Assembly (NCBI GenBank): GCA_027625915.1
Contig: JANTQA010000023.1
Location: forward strand, 13,950,001 to 14,014,000
DNA length: 64,000 bases
Source: Anaeramoeba flamelloides
Lineage: Eukaryota; Metamonada; Anaeramoebidae
Reading direction: 5' to 3'
Shown: in pieces, positions 1 through 11,918 of the stretch
Position numbering within the stretch: position 1 is the first letter of the stretch
Layout of the letters: every line of letters begins with the position of its first letter
Made by a program: the position numbers and the translations under genes
Notes under the pieces: generated by a model
Told to the model about the DNA's origin: nothing
The model's database searches: none
What the model saw: only the letters and a program-made list of their open reading frames with translations

Positions 1-1
1 A

Positions 2-250
2 GACCCAGAAACATTAATATCGCCCCATCTTATACTTATGGATCCATCACAAAAAATTCATTTTTTTACAGAATTTTATGAAAAAAAAAAAGACAAAAAT
101 AATGAACAAAATGAAAATCAATCTAAAGAATGGAGACTATATCTAACACCAACACAATACGGATTTTATCAAATTGTCTGTTTCCATTTCAATGGAATCA
201 CATATAAAGGAAGAAGAAATTGGTCTTTTAGAGTTTTGGCAAAAAAATAA
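2..250 (+). CDS. 3' end of an unrecognised protein-coding gene (partial)
   Basis: The frame is open from the window edge to a TAA at 248-250 and encodes about 82 residues. The first ATG in it (38) is probably internal, because the codons before it continue in frame. The visible tail has a Lys/Asn/Glu-rich loop (KKKDKNNEQNENQSKEW) followed by a beta-rich end with spaced aromatics (YGFYQIVCFHFNGITYKG, then NWSFRVL), as in the last strands of an immunoglobulin-like or similar beta-sandwich. I recognise no family and assign no function. The 5' part lies outside the window. Base composition drops sharply after the stop, which supports a real coding end. Confidence 0.6.
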   Translation, partial: DPETLISPHLILMDPSQKIHFFTEFYEKKKDKNNEQNENQSKEWRLYLTPTQYGFYQIVCFHFNGITYKGRRNWSFRVLAKK

Positions 251-469
251 AATTAATTAATTTTGAAATTTTCCGATTATGAAACGTTTAATATTTTAAT
301 ATTTTCATATTTTTCCTCTCGTAAAATTAATTTATTATTCTAAATAATTTATAATTCTACAAAATTTATCAAATATTTAAAAATAAAAAAATATATTATT
401 TTGTTTTTTTTTTTATTGTAATTTAAGGGAGTGGTTTTTAATTCTCCTTATTTACAGTTAGGTTTTTTT

Positions 470-745
470 TTTAATTTTTGTTTTCGATTAGAAGGTCAAT
501 ATTTTTTTGGCCAATAAAAACAAGCATTAAAAAAAAACCTAGAACACTTAACAAATAAAATAGAAAACCTCAAAAAAACCTAGTTAACTTAACAGATAAA
601 ACAGAAAACTTCAAGAAAACTTTCGTTATATTTCCCAGAATTTGAAAAAATTGAGCAAAATCTCTGATTTTACTCTATTCTTTTGAATAATGGAAAATGT
701 AGAGACTTTAAGGTACTCTATGAAACTCTACAGCACTTTTTGACA
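470..745. repeat. Composite hairpin/decamer array, copy 1
   Basis: This copy contains the AAAAAACCTAG...ACTTAACA(A/G)ATAAAA(T/C)AGAAAAC module twice and an imperfect palindrome reading TTGAGCAAAATCTCTGATTTT then ACTCTATTCTTTTGAAT. It ends in degenerate 10-bp units (GGTACTCTAT, GAAACTCTAC, AGCACTTTTT). The same modules recur near 21.7, 23.6-24.2, 36.1-36.6, 45.1-45.6 and 54.5-55.1 kb. Confidence 0.65.
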
Positions 746-1062
746 ATTAATGACACAATTGTTTAAATATTTTATTATTATACCGTATAATTTTATGTTT
801 TCTTGAATTTTCTCACTTGAAAAATTTATTATTAAGTTTTCTCTAAATTTATTTTGATTTACATCTAATAATTTTGAGTCTTCTATTTCAGAATTAATAT
901 TTTCTTTTTCTTTTTTTTAAAAACATTAAACTTTTGGATAAATGTATAAAAATCAAGAATTTTTAACTCTTTTTGAGTTTTTATTTTCATTTATATATTG
1001 AAGTTCATACTTGTCAAGTTTTAGCTTTATTTTGATAGATTATCCTTGGTGAGTGTTAACTC

Positions 1063-1580
1063 CAATTCAAAATGTTTAACAGACCAAAATTCTAGTGATT
1101 GAAAAAAAAATTCTTATTTAATCAATTCTATTAGAAATTCCAAATTTGATCCATTTCACTAATTGAAATGTTAACAATTGTTTTAAAAATTACAATATTT
1201 ACAAAACAAAAAATAAATAATTATCAATACAAAAAAATTATTGGTCTATTCAAAATTTTTGAGATGGGTAAAACACAAAAAGAATATGTAAATTTGTTTA
1301 AATTAAATTAGGAATTTTGTTCATTCAAATGGTTAGAAACGATTGTCTTATTTAATTTGAGTACTTCCATTTAGAAGAACTAAACCTTAATATAATATCT
1401 ATTGTTCAAAAAAAGTTTGATCTGAACGAAAAAGTTACGTAATTCAAAAAACGAATTGAAAAAAAAAAAACATAAAGATGAAAAAATGATATTCATATTT
1501 TACAAAAATCAAAAAAAATTCCAATTTGAATGAAATTGTATTATTGTGATTTTTTGGACCGTTCTAACTGTGCGGAAACT
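1063..1580 (-). mobile_element. 520-bp inverted-repeat element (F2b), reversed copy
   Basis: Its reverse complement matches the copies at 4432-4961 and 25630-26142. Read on the minus strand it begins AAAGTTTCCGCACAGTTAG and continues through the shared CAATTTCATTCAAATTGGAA block. It ends with CAAAATGTTTAACAGACC on the plus strand (1066-1083), an imperfect inverse of the other end. No coding capacity is visible. I infer a non-autonomous DNA transposon. Divergence between copies is substantial, so this is an old insertion. Confidence 0.5.
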
Positions 1581-2307
1581 TTTGAATTTTAGTTTAGATT
1601 AATTTTTTAAAATTTTGTTATTTTTTTATTTATCCAAAAGATCAATCAAGTTAAAATCTTTCAAAGTTAGATTAAACAATAACTAATCCTTAAAATAACT
1701 GACTAATTCTTTTTGCTTCAAACATTTGTAATTTTATTCCATTTGCTAATTTTACCGGCTAAAAATTATTTTTACTCTTTTGAAGTTTTATTGTAAATAC
1801 TTTTCTTTTTCTAACCAAATTCCCAAATATTGTATTTCTGACAATTGATTGATTTTGAGGTTTTATCAATATTTGGATTCATGACAAATTTTCAGATTAT
1901 TTTAGATATTACTATTAATTTTTTGCCAATTTCGATATTAGTCTACTTCCATTATTAAAATTAAGTTATTTACAAACTGTTGAACAGTTGTACTAAATCT
2001 TTAAATTTTGTTGTTTTAGGAATTATTTAAATGAAGAACTCTTCCTGGTTTCAAAAAAAAATAAAGTCATAAAAAAAAAAATCTTTAAGCATTTGCTATT
2101 TGAATAAGCTTTCAAAAAATCAACACAATTTTCCAAACAATAAAGAAAAAAAAAAACTAAATTAAACGATTTTATTTTTTTAAAAAAAATAAACTATTAA
2201 AAAAAAAATAAATTGAAAAATATTTAAATTCTTAAATAAATTTATATTCTTTTAAAAAAAAAATAAAATTTAAATAATAGAATTTACAAGTTTAAATTTT
2301 TTAAAGT

Positions 2308-5300
2308 TTATTTTTTTTTTCTTCTCTTTTTCTTTTTTTGAGTAACCTTTTTCTGCTTTTTTTGTTCATCTGATTCATCAGAAACTAAATCACTCTCTTC
2401 ATCGTTTATAACACCTAAACTATTCCAATATCGATCTATGTCATCAGAGCTCCCTTCAGAATTTTCAGAGGAATCATCCTCGTCACCCGAAGACGAAGAT
2501 GAGGATGAGGATGAAGATTGCTCTGATGAAGAATTTTCTTCTGAGGAACCTGCCGATCCACTTATCTCATCACCTGATTCAGAGTCATTGGAGCCTTGAT
2601 CTTTTTCTTTCTTTCTTTTTTTTTTTTTTTCTGTTTCAACTTTGGCATTAAATCCCTGCTTCGAAAACAAACAGCAATTCATTTGTGTTTTAAGATATAC
2701 CTTCATCATTGATTTTACAAGTTTAAGATCATATACTATTAAAAATCTATCTAACCCACATATACCTAGATAGTCACCAGAATGATGTTCAGACATTCCT
2801 CGAATGGAGCCAACAGATTCACGGTAGGAATTTACAGATTGAATTTTTCGAAGATCCACTTTAAAAGTTCTTCCTGTGGTATCGCCAATAAATGTGTAAT
2901 TTTCGTCAATTGAATTCGTAACTTTATTAACTGGAAATTCTAATATATCACGGCTCTTTACAGGTGCCCTTTTGACCCTTGTATCAAATATTCGAATTCC
3001 TCCATAACTTGTACCCACAACAAAAGTATTATCCGAATTATGTTTCCAATCATGTGATCTAATTTAATTATTTATAATAATAAAAAGATATTATATGTAT
3101 ATAGACAATATTACAATAGATATATACAAATAAAAAATGAATTAATATTGTAAAGGCAAAAATAAAAGATTAAGGGAGCCAGTATTTTTTTCAAATAAAA
3201 ATTAAATCTATTCGAGATCTTTGAAAAAATTTTTTTGTAATTTGTGTTTTGGCTGATGAAATGGATGAGTTATTCTCATCTAAATAATTTATTAAATTGA
3301 GTCTCTTTATTGTAATCCAAAATTCACATCTTTCCAATATAAAACGAAATAAAAGTAAACTCTTTATTTTTATTAACAATTAAATTAATTCTTGAAAATA
3401 AAAAAAGAATATTTTTGGTTTTATGTTGGAAAGTATTGATTTTGAAAGAAAATTTTTTATTTGGTGTTTCTTTTTCTTTGATTAATATTTCAATACAAAT
3501 ATCGGCCAATAAAACTTCTGGAAGTAAAGGTGATTCAATAAATGAATATTCGGTAGAAACTTAACCAAAGTTTCTCAATTAAATTGAGATCTTTTTTGCA
3601 AAAAAAATTTTTTTCTTTAAGGTTTTAAAAAAAGTTGTTTTCTGGTTTTCAAAAAATAAACAAAAATTACAAAAAGAATTTTTAATTTTGAAAAATTTTT
3701 TTAACAAATTGTTTGGTCTTATTCACAAGAATCCTTATCACAATTTAAATCATTTTTGGCATAAAAAAATTTAATTTGAATTTTTAGGATAAAATTACTT
3801 GATTCCTAAATGCCTTGAAGAAAATGTTATTTTGAAAAATCGAATTTTATCTTTTGAACAAAAGCACATTTTCTTGATAAAATTTATAAATGACTTGAAA
3901 AATTTATTGGTTATAACTATCCTTCTTAAAAAAATACAATTATTTTTCAATGTGTTGAATAAATTAATTTTTTTTTGGTTAGCCAAAAGAATTATCTCAA
4001 AATTGAAAAAAAATCTTTACATTAATATTCCTGGCAACAAAGACTTTTTATTATATAATTATGATGGAAATGGTAATAAACGGGTTAAAAATTTTTTATA
4101 ATGTGAGAAATAAAATGAATTTAAAGGTTTTTCTTTTTAGGAAACAATTAACAAAAAAAAAAATTGATCTCAAAAAAAATATTCTATTTTGAGTTTATTA
4201 GTCAATCAGAATTTTTTGACGCTTGTAATCTACAAAATTTGTAAGTAGAGAATACCACCAATAACATATTTTAAAATTTTGTCTTATTTTCATAGAGTAA
4301 TGATCCCTTAAAAGATTTTTTTGTAAATATTTTTTGAGGTAATTAAAAGGAAGAATTCTTTCTTATTTTCATTTTCAAAACAGCAATTTTAAACACTGTT
4401 CAATGTGAAAAATTGTAAACTAAACACCAATTTAAAAATTTTGACACAGTTGAAGTAATCACATTAATATAATTTCATTCAATTTGGAAATATTTTTGAT
4501 TTTTACAAACTATTTCAATAATTTGATATTTGTTTTATTGTTTTTTAGTTTTTTTGTTTGAATTTCTTTTTTTGAATTAAGGTAAGAGTTTTTCATTAGA
4601 TCATCAATTTTTTTTTTTTTTATAGTTGATATTTGGTTCGAGTTGAGTTCTTTTAAATGAATAAGTCCTATTAAAATTAGTTGTTGATATCTAACTATTT
4701 GATCGAACAATAATTATTTATAGAATTTTCAACAAATTTAGTAATACTTTTTTTTGTTGTGTTCACTCCAAAAATTTTGACAAATTATATTTATTTGTTT
4801 TGATTTAATAATTATTTTTGGTTTAATGATGAATCTGTAAAATAATAAATAATTGTAAATATTTCAATTGGTTAATAGTTTTGATTTAGTATTTTTCATA
4901 GAATTTATTTAATAAGATTAAAATTTTCAAAAATCGAATTTTGTTGTGTCAAAAATTTTGAATTGTTCATTAATTCTAATTTCTCAATTTCAGAATAAAA
5001 TTTTATGAATTTTTTAACATTGTCCCATTTTTCTGTATTGAATTAATTTAAATAAAACAATACCAAATATTCAAAAGAATCAGAATAATCTCCAAAATCA
5101 TCAGAATGTACATAAATTGTTTTTATTTTCCAATTAACATCTAAAAATATTTATTTTAAAATCTCAAATCATTTTTCATCACAACGAGTAAAAAAATATA
5201 AAAAATTTCATTTTCATACGCACAATTGAACACTAATTTTTGTCTAATTTAATTTGGTTTTTCCTTATTGAACTTTGAGCTAAAAGTTGAATTCTGGTAA

Positions 5301-7699
5301 TTTGAATTTGTCAATAAAATGAAAAATAATTATCTAAATTTTGCAAATCATTTTTCATTACAATTATTCGAAAAAATCAAAAGACCTGTACAAATCAATA
5401 CCAAAATAAATTTTCCGAAATTAATTTGGATTTTCCTAATTAAACTTTTAGGATGACCTTAAAATTTTTACTGCAGAATCTTTCAGTATCCCAAAAAAAC
5501 TAATTATTTATAATAGTATAATAACAAATTACAGAATTCAATAAGTTTGTAAAATCAAAGAGTTATCATTTCTAAATAAGTTCTGATCTATTTTGGTTTT
5601 ATGTGTTTAATATGAAATGTTTTTTTTGTTGGTATTGAATTCTTCATCAAAAGTACTGTTATTTTGTCCATTAATAAAAAAAATTGATTATTTTACTTTT
5701 TTAACTGGAAATCTTACAGAAAATGAAAAGTAAGGTCTATAATAAAAGAAAAAATAAATGATTAAATTCAAAATGGTGGATTCAACACAATAATCTTTTT
5801 TATCATAATATAGCTGTTTTAAAAAAGTGTGGACTCGAAGTTTTAAAAGTAGGGCTTAAAACTGTCTAATTCATCTGTTTTAGTCAGTTCAGTCAACATT
5901 TAACAAAAGTTTTGGTAAACACTTTTCTAAAACAGCTGTATCTCGAACTAAGGTTTTTTCTTTGATTGAATATTATTAAAAAATTTCTTGAAGATTTTTA
6001 CCATTTTTTGAGATATAGAAAAGTACTTGCTGATTTCAATAAGTAAGGAGATCTAAATTGTTTTTCTTAATTTGATTGAAAATAATATAATGGGCTATTC
6101 TACGAAATTTAACTTATTTCTTCTTTGATTGATTTTACTTTTCGTTTTCAGGTTTCTGTGATTTTCTTTATGTTTTCAATTAAAAATCGTGATTAACTTT
6201 TTTTACCGAACAGTTTACTATTTTTGAGATCAAGAAAAGTACACCTCTGATCTCAATACAAAAGAAGGAGAGCGAAATTCTTTTTGTTGATTCAATTGGT
6301 AATAAAAAAATGATTACACTTTGAAGTTTATTTGTTTCTTCTTTTCAATGAAATTACTTTTTAATGTTCAGCAAATGTTTTTACTTAAAAAACTGTTTGA
6401 TCTTTTTTTCCACAATAGTTATCTCAAAATTTAATATTAAAGAGAGAAATTAAATCCAATAACCTTTCGTTTTCAGGTCTATTATGCAGATTTTGTGTTT
6501 TATCTTTGAAATTTTTTAAGATTTTTTGGTTTTAGGTAATTAAAGTTTTCCATTCTAAATTGGAAAATGAAAAGTATATCTGGTATTTCGATTCTCAATG
6601 GGAAACATTTTTCACTACCAATTCCATATTTTTCTTCAATAAATTGAGTTATCAATGAAGTACGTTGTGGGTTGTGGTCTGTGGTTTCGTTCTCGATTTG
6701 AAAAAGAAAATTGAAAAGGAAGTGAAAATTTTTCCCATTTATTATTCAAATACCAGGATAAAATTATTCCAGAAAAAAACCAAAGACACACTTTGTTTGA
6801 TTTAAAATATTGAACATAACATAGGTTGATTGTTTTAATCTAATGTAAAGTACCACCGAGACAATCTTGTTAATTTCAATTTGATAATAAAAAAAAATTA
6901 TATCAAAGAATTTTGTGTGTTGTGGTTTTTTTGAGTTAAAGGAAACTTTTGAGTTATTGTAGGTTTTTTTTTGAGAACAGATCATAAAAAACTCTGTAAG
7001 AAAGACAGTTTGAAACAAAGAAATGGAAATTGAAAAGGAAACTTTTTTGAAAAAGATTACGTAACCAATCGAATTTTTCTTGTTTTTTTTTTTTTTTTTT
7101 ACAAAAAAGAAATCAATAATCATAAGAACAAAATTCAAAAAGAAAACTTACCGATCCCAAATAGGTATTCTTAAACCAAGATCGTCTAGTGGCAGATTCT
7201 GACAGCTAAAAACATTTTTACCTGTATTAATATCCCAAACCTTGATTAAATTATCTTTTCCACCACAAGAGTATAAAGTTTGTTGAGCTCGATCAACATT
7301 AAAAGTTGCGATTGGGGTATTTGCTTTATATTCTTGAAAATTTTTTTCTTTTTCTTTTTCTTTTTCTTCTTCAACAATCTGTTCTTCAAGTGATTGAATT
7401 TTCACATCTCCTTTTTTATTACATACTATAACCCTGTTGCTTGATTTGAGGTATTTAAAAGAAAAGACGGAATCAATGTTTGTGTTTATACTTTTTGTTA
7501 TTTCAAATTTGTTTAAATCATAAATGTCAACAATTCCATTAGCTGATCCCGCAATCAGTTGTGTTTCATTTTGATCAATAAAATCCATTTCAATGATTTC
7601 TTTATTTCTATTTGGTTTTAAATTCACAAAAGACACCGAAGTGTTCTCAATAGAAACACACTTAATAATTCCAAGTCTATCACCAACAAAAATTCTCAT
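2308..7699 (-). CDS. WDR74: WDR74/Nsa1-like WD40 ribosome biogenesis protein (2 exons)
   Basis: WDR74 (yeast Nsa1) is a nucleolar beta-propeller protein of pre-60S particles. Exon 1 (7699-7152) starts at ATG and ends before GTAAGT. Exon 2 (3058-2308) follows an AG acceptor. The phases match (2+1) and the join gives IPIWDR-SHDWKHNSDNTF. The 432-residue product is close to the 385 of human and 463 of yeast. Family signatures are NLPLDDLGLRIPIWD, the VGTSYGGIRIFD strand, SVGSIRG, CGLDRFLIVYD and VYLKTQMNC, the last two corresponding to human CGLDRVLRI and VYLKSQLNC. The C-terminus is an acidic Ser-rich tract followed by a Lys/Arg tail, a likely nucleolar signal. A low-complexity Glu/Lys insert lies near residues 108-120. 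The 4,093-bp intron is full of repeats. The family call is firm; the exact splice sites are inferred. Confidence 0.9.
4432..4961 (+). mobile_element. 520-bp inverted-repeat element (F2b)
   Basis: It starts near AAAAATTTTGACACAGTTG and ends near TTGTGTCAAAAATTTTG, an inverted pair of about 15 bp. The interior shares with other copies the block TTTCATTCAATTTGGAAATA, a TTGTTTT T-rich tract and CAACAAATTTA. An additional inner copy of the terminal motif (CCAAAAATTTTGACAAA, about 4769) also occurs in the copy at 25.6 kb. It sits within the large WDR74 intron and has no coding frame. Confidence 0.55.
5811..5941. repeat. 131-bp hairpin (small MITE-like inverted repeat)
   Basis: ATAGCTGTTTTAAAAAAGTGT at the left pairs with ACACTTTTCTAAAACAGCTGT at the right, about 20 of 22 positions. 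The spacer is about 85 bp and is itself partly palindromic. It resembles a short MITE, but I saw no second copy in this window. Confidence 0.45.
6580..6756. mobile_element. M1 MITE copy a
   Basis: The terminal inverted repeats are CTGGTATTTCGATTCTCAAT at the left and ATTTATTATTCAAATACCAG at the right, extended inward by a GGGAAA...TTCCC and TTTTCAC...GTGAAAA pairing. Length is 177 bp. The same ends occur at 20.9, 33.0, 47.8 and 48.6 kb. It lies in the WDR74 intron close to the donor side. Confidence 0.65.
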
Positions 7700-9338
7700 T
7701 ATTTTAATAAAAATAAAAAAAAATAAAAAATGATTTAACAGATTAAAAGAAGATCAGCAAGAATAATTTAGGTTGGTTGGTGTCTTTGAATTAATTAACA
7801 CATTATACTCTTTTTTTTTTTTGAATAATGGAAATTCCGATGATTATGTTCGAGTTTTTTTAAAAATGTAACATTTTCAGTAAGTTTTTCAAAGGGATGT
7901 ACAAAAAAAGTTTTTTGTGAAATTTGAGTGTTTTTTTTGCTTTTAAATCTTGATCACATAGTAAAAATAATCTTCGTTTTATGTTCGTATAAGGTTAATC
8001 TTTGAAAGATTTGGAGTGTTGACTGACTACAATTTGTTAAATTATAAATTGAACAAACTTTTCATTCATCTTTCCAAAATTAACTTTTATAAATGATGAA
8101 ATATATAAAATTTTTAATTATGTAGAGATCATCAAAAGATTATATTTTCTACCTTTTTAGAATTGGGGACTTTGACGATTTATTTTACTTTTTGGAAAGT
8201 GATTATTTTGGAAAGTTGAATGATTTTTTTTTTTCTTTTTCTTTTACAATTAACAGTATTGTTAAAAACAAACATAAGAATTTAAAATCAAAATAAATGA
8301 AATACCAGTAACTTGATAGTATTTTTCAAACATTATATTTGAATTGTTTAAACTTTTGAATTTAACAATTTAAGAATTCTACAATCTATATTAAAGTAAG
8401 TTTATTTCTGAATTTACTTGTTAATTACGAAAACAAAAAAATTACGAAAAGAATTTTTTTAGTTTCTATCAGAAATTTGTTCGGGGTATATATAAAAATA
8501 TAATATAAAATAATTGAGAAAGTTTGATTAACAAACAATTATCAAATTTGAGTAAAATTTTCTTTTATTTTTCGAAAAATAAAATGATACTGGAAAGTTA
8601 CTGATCAATTTCTTGAAAGATTTAAGGCTTTCGTACAATTGTAACCAAAATTTCAATTTTTTTAAATTTTTGGATACATTTTATACTTTTGATTTTCAAA
8701 TTATTTTAAAATCAAACTTTTATTTTAAAAGGTAGAAAAAAAGTAAAAAAAATATTTAATGGAATCCTATTAACTAGGTTATTAATTGGTCAAATTTCTT
8801 TTTAACATCACTTTTAATCTTTAATAGTTTCTTTTTTGTTATTTTCCGTAGAATAGTGAAAGTATTTCAATTTTTTAAAAAAATATTTTTATATGTTTCA
8901 TTCGTTTTTTTTTTTATTGATTTTTTGAAAAAGTTTCAGAAAATCTTTTGAATTCAAACTTTTCTGTTATAAGATGTGAAAAAATGCAAATAAAAAAAAA
9001 TTAAAGTAACGAAAAAAAAAACAATTATATACAGGCCGGGGGTTATTACCTTAAAAGTCTTGGAAAACAATGGAAATTTGCAATTTCTCATTTAAGTGGG
9101 AGGATTTGTGTTTATAACATTGAAAATAGTTTTTTTTTCTATTTTGAAAATATAAATCAAAACAAAACAATTTTTCATTTTTAAAATTCTTAAAATTTGT
9201 AAAATCTTTAAATACTGAGAAAAAGAATTAATTTTTGATAAAAAATACTAGTTAGGGAAAGAAAAGTATTCAAAATTTCACTTTTTTACCAATTCCGAAT
9301 GAGATCTACTCTCCTATTTTTTGTGTATTATTACATCC

Positions 9339-9339
<1 letters not shown>

Positions 9340-9372
<33 letters not shown>
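9340..9372. repeat. (TA)n microsatellite
   Basis: A perfect TA dinucleotide run of about 33 bp. Comparable runs occur at 20410-20434, 30570-30589 and 41939-41970. Confidence 0.9.
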
Positions 9373-9376
<4 letters not shown>

Positions 9377-9466
9377 TAAAGGAATTTTATACTTCACTCA
9401 CACATTTAAAACTTGTTTAAGGAAATGAAAATAATTTTTATACCGGATATATATTTATAAGTTAAA

Positions 9467-9985
9467 TTCCAAAAATTTGGGCACATTTTAAACAGTTGAA
9501 AGAAATGTAATACCACACTTTAAATTCAATTTGGAATTAATTTTAATTTTACAAACTATTTCATTTATTGTCTTTTTTTTTTGTTTTCATTTCCTTTTTT
9601 CCAGTTATTAATCTACTTCTTTCGATCTGATATTTTTTTCGATGGTTGATAGAAGGTTAGAGTTGAGTTTTTTAAAATAGAACAACCGCCAAAAATTAGT
9701 TGATGATACCTTATCATATTTTTTCGATCATCAATTATTGGTGAAATTTCAACAAATTTACCAATATATTTTTTATTCAGCTCGTTTCATTATTTTGGAA
9801 ACACCAATTTTAATTTCTTTGTTTTATATTTTTTTTCTTTTATTTTGTTGAAAATGATTAATTATAAAAACATTAATACTATGTAAACTTAAATGTGGTT
9901 TTATATTCGGTTTAGAAAAAATAAATATATTGAGTATTTTTTTTGCCTTTTTTTGTTTTTGGGTATATCAAAATTTTAATAATGG
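9467..9985 (+). mobile_element. F2 inverted-repeat element (about 0.5 kb)
   Basis: It starts TTCCAAAAATTTGGGCACAT and continues TTTAAACAGTTGAAAGAAAT, then a CACACTTTA block and AACTATTTCAT. Further blocks are GGTTGATAGAAGGTTAGAGT, GGTGAAATTTCAACAAATTT, and AATGTGGTTTTATATT near the end. The same ordered blocks occur at 42539, 48222 and partly at 53497. The best end, from the 48.2 kb copy, is the inverse of the start (GTCCAAATTTTTGGAA). Non-coding. Confidence 0.6.
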
Positions 9986-10886
9986 ATTTTAAATATATAT
10001 AAAGTAAATCTCTATCTTGAATATCTTTAAATTATTTTATATTTGTATTTTTGATCTGGATATGAAAAAAACCTTTATTGGGTGTTTTGATGATTTTTGT
10101 GAAATTTTCTTCGTATTTATAAATTTTTCTTTACTAAAACATTTTTTCCAAGAACAAATTTTGTCAAACTGTTTAATGATTAATTTTTTATCAGTTTTAA
10201 TCTACTCTTCAATTTCTTCACTTTCAAATAACTTTTCAGGGCATTTATTATATTTGTATAATTTTTTTTTTTTATTTTGAATATCGTCTTTGCGAGTGAA
10301 CAGAATAGTCTTTTAATTTTAATTTCCATTTTTTAAATCACTGGTTATATTCATAAAATAATTCCTTTTTAAAAAATAGTGAAAATGGGCTAATTTATAT
10401 GATTTCCTTGCCATTAAATTGATATAATTCTTTATAAAAAATAAAATAAAAAAATTTTTCAATTTGGAAATTCAACTAAAAAGCCTCAAACCTTTTTGTT
10501 TCTTTACCATTATCTATTTTTCACTTTTTAAGTATAAATACGCATTTAAAAAAAAAACTTTTTACTTTTCTTTAACAGACTTCATTTCATAACAGAGTTT
10601 ACAATCTTTCAGACAACTAATCCGTATTCATTCAAAAAACACAAGGAATCCAATTAATTAACAACGTTATTGTTACCTTAAAATAAGTAACAAAAAAGAA
10701 AAAAAAATTTTCCCTCAAACAAATAGAAAACAGATTCTCTTTTCTCAAAAAACAGAAAAAGAGATTACTTTTTACAAACCTTGTGTGAAAACTAAATTTA
10801 ATAATTCAAGAAGAAAAGAAATAACACATTCTATCAAGAAATAAAAAAATACACGAAAATCTTTTTCATTTTTTGTTCTTTTTCAA

Positions 10887-11918
10887 ATGGTAACTATTTT
10901 GTTTTAACAAATCTTGAAAAACGAAAAGAAATAAAACGTGTACACACGTTTCTTACTAAATAAAACCAACAACCCAACTTATTCTTTTGAACTTTGTTTT
11001 TCCTTTTTTAAATTTTTTTCTTTTCAATTTTTCAAAAACAAAACCAAAAAAAAATTCAAATTAAAAGGCACAAACACTTAAACCTTACTTAGACTGTATC
11101 AGAAAAACACTTGAATCAGCGATCTGCCTGCAAAATTTTGCATCTCAAGTTGTTGAACGTCATAACAAACCAGAAGTTGAAGCACAAACAAGCAAAGAAC
11201 TCCTTGGAAACAAAGTTGTAATTTCACGTACCGAAAATGAAAGAGTCTGTATTGAATCCTCGATCAACTCTACAAGAATTAGCATCTCATTAAAAAACTC
11301 TGACGATCTTGAAACAATCCTCACAAAGAAATTTATGAGATTTATGACTATTAGAGCTGAAAAGTTTTTTATTCTCCGAAGAAAAGCAGTCGAAGTAACT
11401 TTCTTTTTTTTTTCTTTTTTTTCAAAAAAACAAATATTTCGATTTAAAATTATTGTCAACCATGCTTTTAGTTTAATTTCGAAACAGTCATTTAAATTCA
11501 TTTCTATTACACGACACAACAAAGAAAACGATCTTTAAACGATTTTAAATCCGACTGAGATCATACAAACAAATGAATAGATTTTTAGTTTTTATTCAAT
11601 TTGGTGAATGTAAATCAAGCAAATCAAAATCTGAACAACACGATCTCTTAATAACTTTTTTCCCTTTTTTTTTTTTTGCTTATTTTTTACGTTTTTTTGT
11701 TTCTTTTTTAAAAATTAACCACAAAAAAAATCAAAAAGGGATATGACATCAGTTTATTAATTACCAACACACACACAGAAGAAATGTACAAACACAAACT
11801 CATTGATTTTGTAATTGAATTTATGAAAAGTATCGATTCTGAAATCAACAAAATGAAATTGCATGTAAATCAAAGAGCAAGAGTTGTCGCTGTCCAATTC
11901 TTAGAACAATTTAAATAA
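10887..11918 (+). CDS. ARPC4: Arp2/3 complex 20 kDa subunit (ARPC4), 3 exons
   Basis: ARPC4 forms the core of the Arp2/3 complex with ARPC2 and nucleates branched actin. Exon 1 is the ATG alone (10887-10889), followed directly by GTAACT. Exon 2 (11068-11394) encodes [15 protein letters not shown] and [19 protein letters not shown]. It continues through [20 protein letters not shown] and ends before another GTAACT. Exon 3 (11739-11918) encodes [20 protein letters not shown] and [18 protein letters not shown]. The total is 169 residues against 168 in human. The match extends over the whole length, including [19 protein letters not shown] and MYKHKL.DFVI. All junctions are phase 0. The one-codon first exon is inferred: the frame upstream of exon 2 closes at once, and this is the only nearby ATG with a phase-matched donor. 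Introns are 178 and 344 bp. Confidence 0.93.

Larger units (their letters stand above)
251..2307. other. Intergenic spacer with repeats
   Basis: No gene is visible between the partial gene and the 3' end of the WDR74 gene. The spacer holds a composite hairpin/decamer array (about 470-745) and an inverted copy of the 520-bp terminal-inverted-repeat element (about 1063-1580). The remainder is A/T-rich sequence with poly-A and poly-T runs and no recognisable signal. Confidence 0.6.
3059..7151 (-). other. 4.1 kb repeat-filled intron of the WDR74 gene
   Basis: Donor GTAAGT (7151-7146) and acceptor TTAG (ending 3059) flank 4,093 bp. It contains a 520-bp inverted-repeat element (4432-4961), a hairpin element (5811-5941), an M1 element (6580-6756) and long A/T stretches. 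Small open frames here have no coding character. The neighbouring genes' introns are mostly 0.1-0.35 kb. Confidence 0.8.
7700..10886. other. Intergenic spacer between divergent WDR74 and ARPC4 genes
   Basis: It should hold both promoters, but I see no recognisable core element. Contents are an A/T-rich region, a (TA) microsatellite at 9340-9372, and an F2 inverted-repeat element at 9467-9985. No open frame with coding character is present. Confidence 0.55.

Noticed and set aside
3799-4101. A 100-residue plus-strand frame in the WDR74 intron
   Set aside because: Its composition matches the surrounding non-coding A/T-rich sequence, with no recognisable motif.
6764-7138. A 124-residue minus-strand frame next to WDR74 exon 1
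   Set aside because: It lies inside the intron, begins in the T-rich tract after the donor and has no coding composition.
11160-11538. Overlapping frames on both strands at ARPC4
   Set aside because: They are shadows or read-through of ARPC4 exon 2 into the intron.
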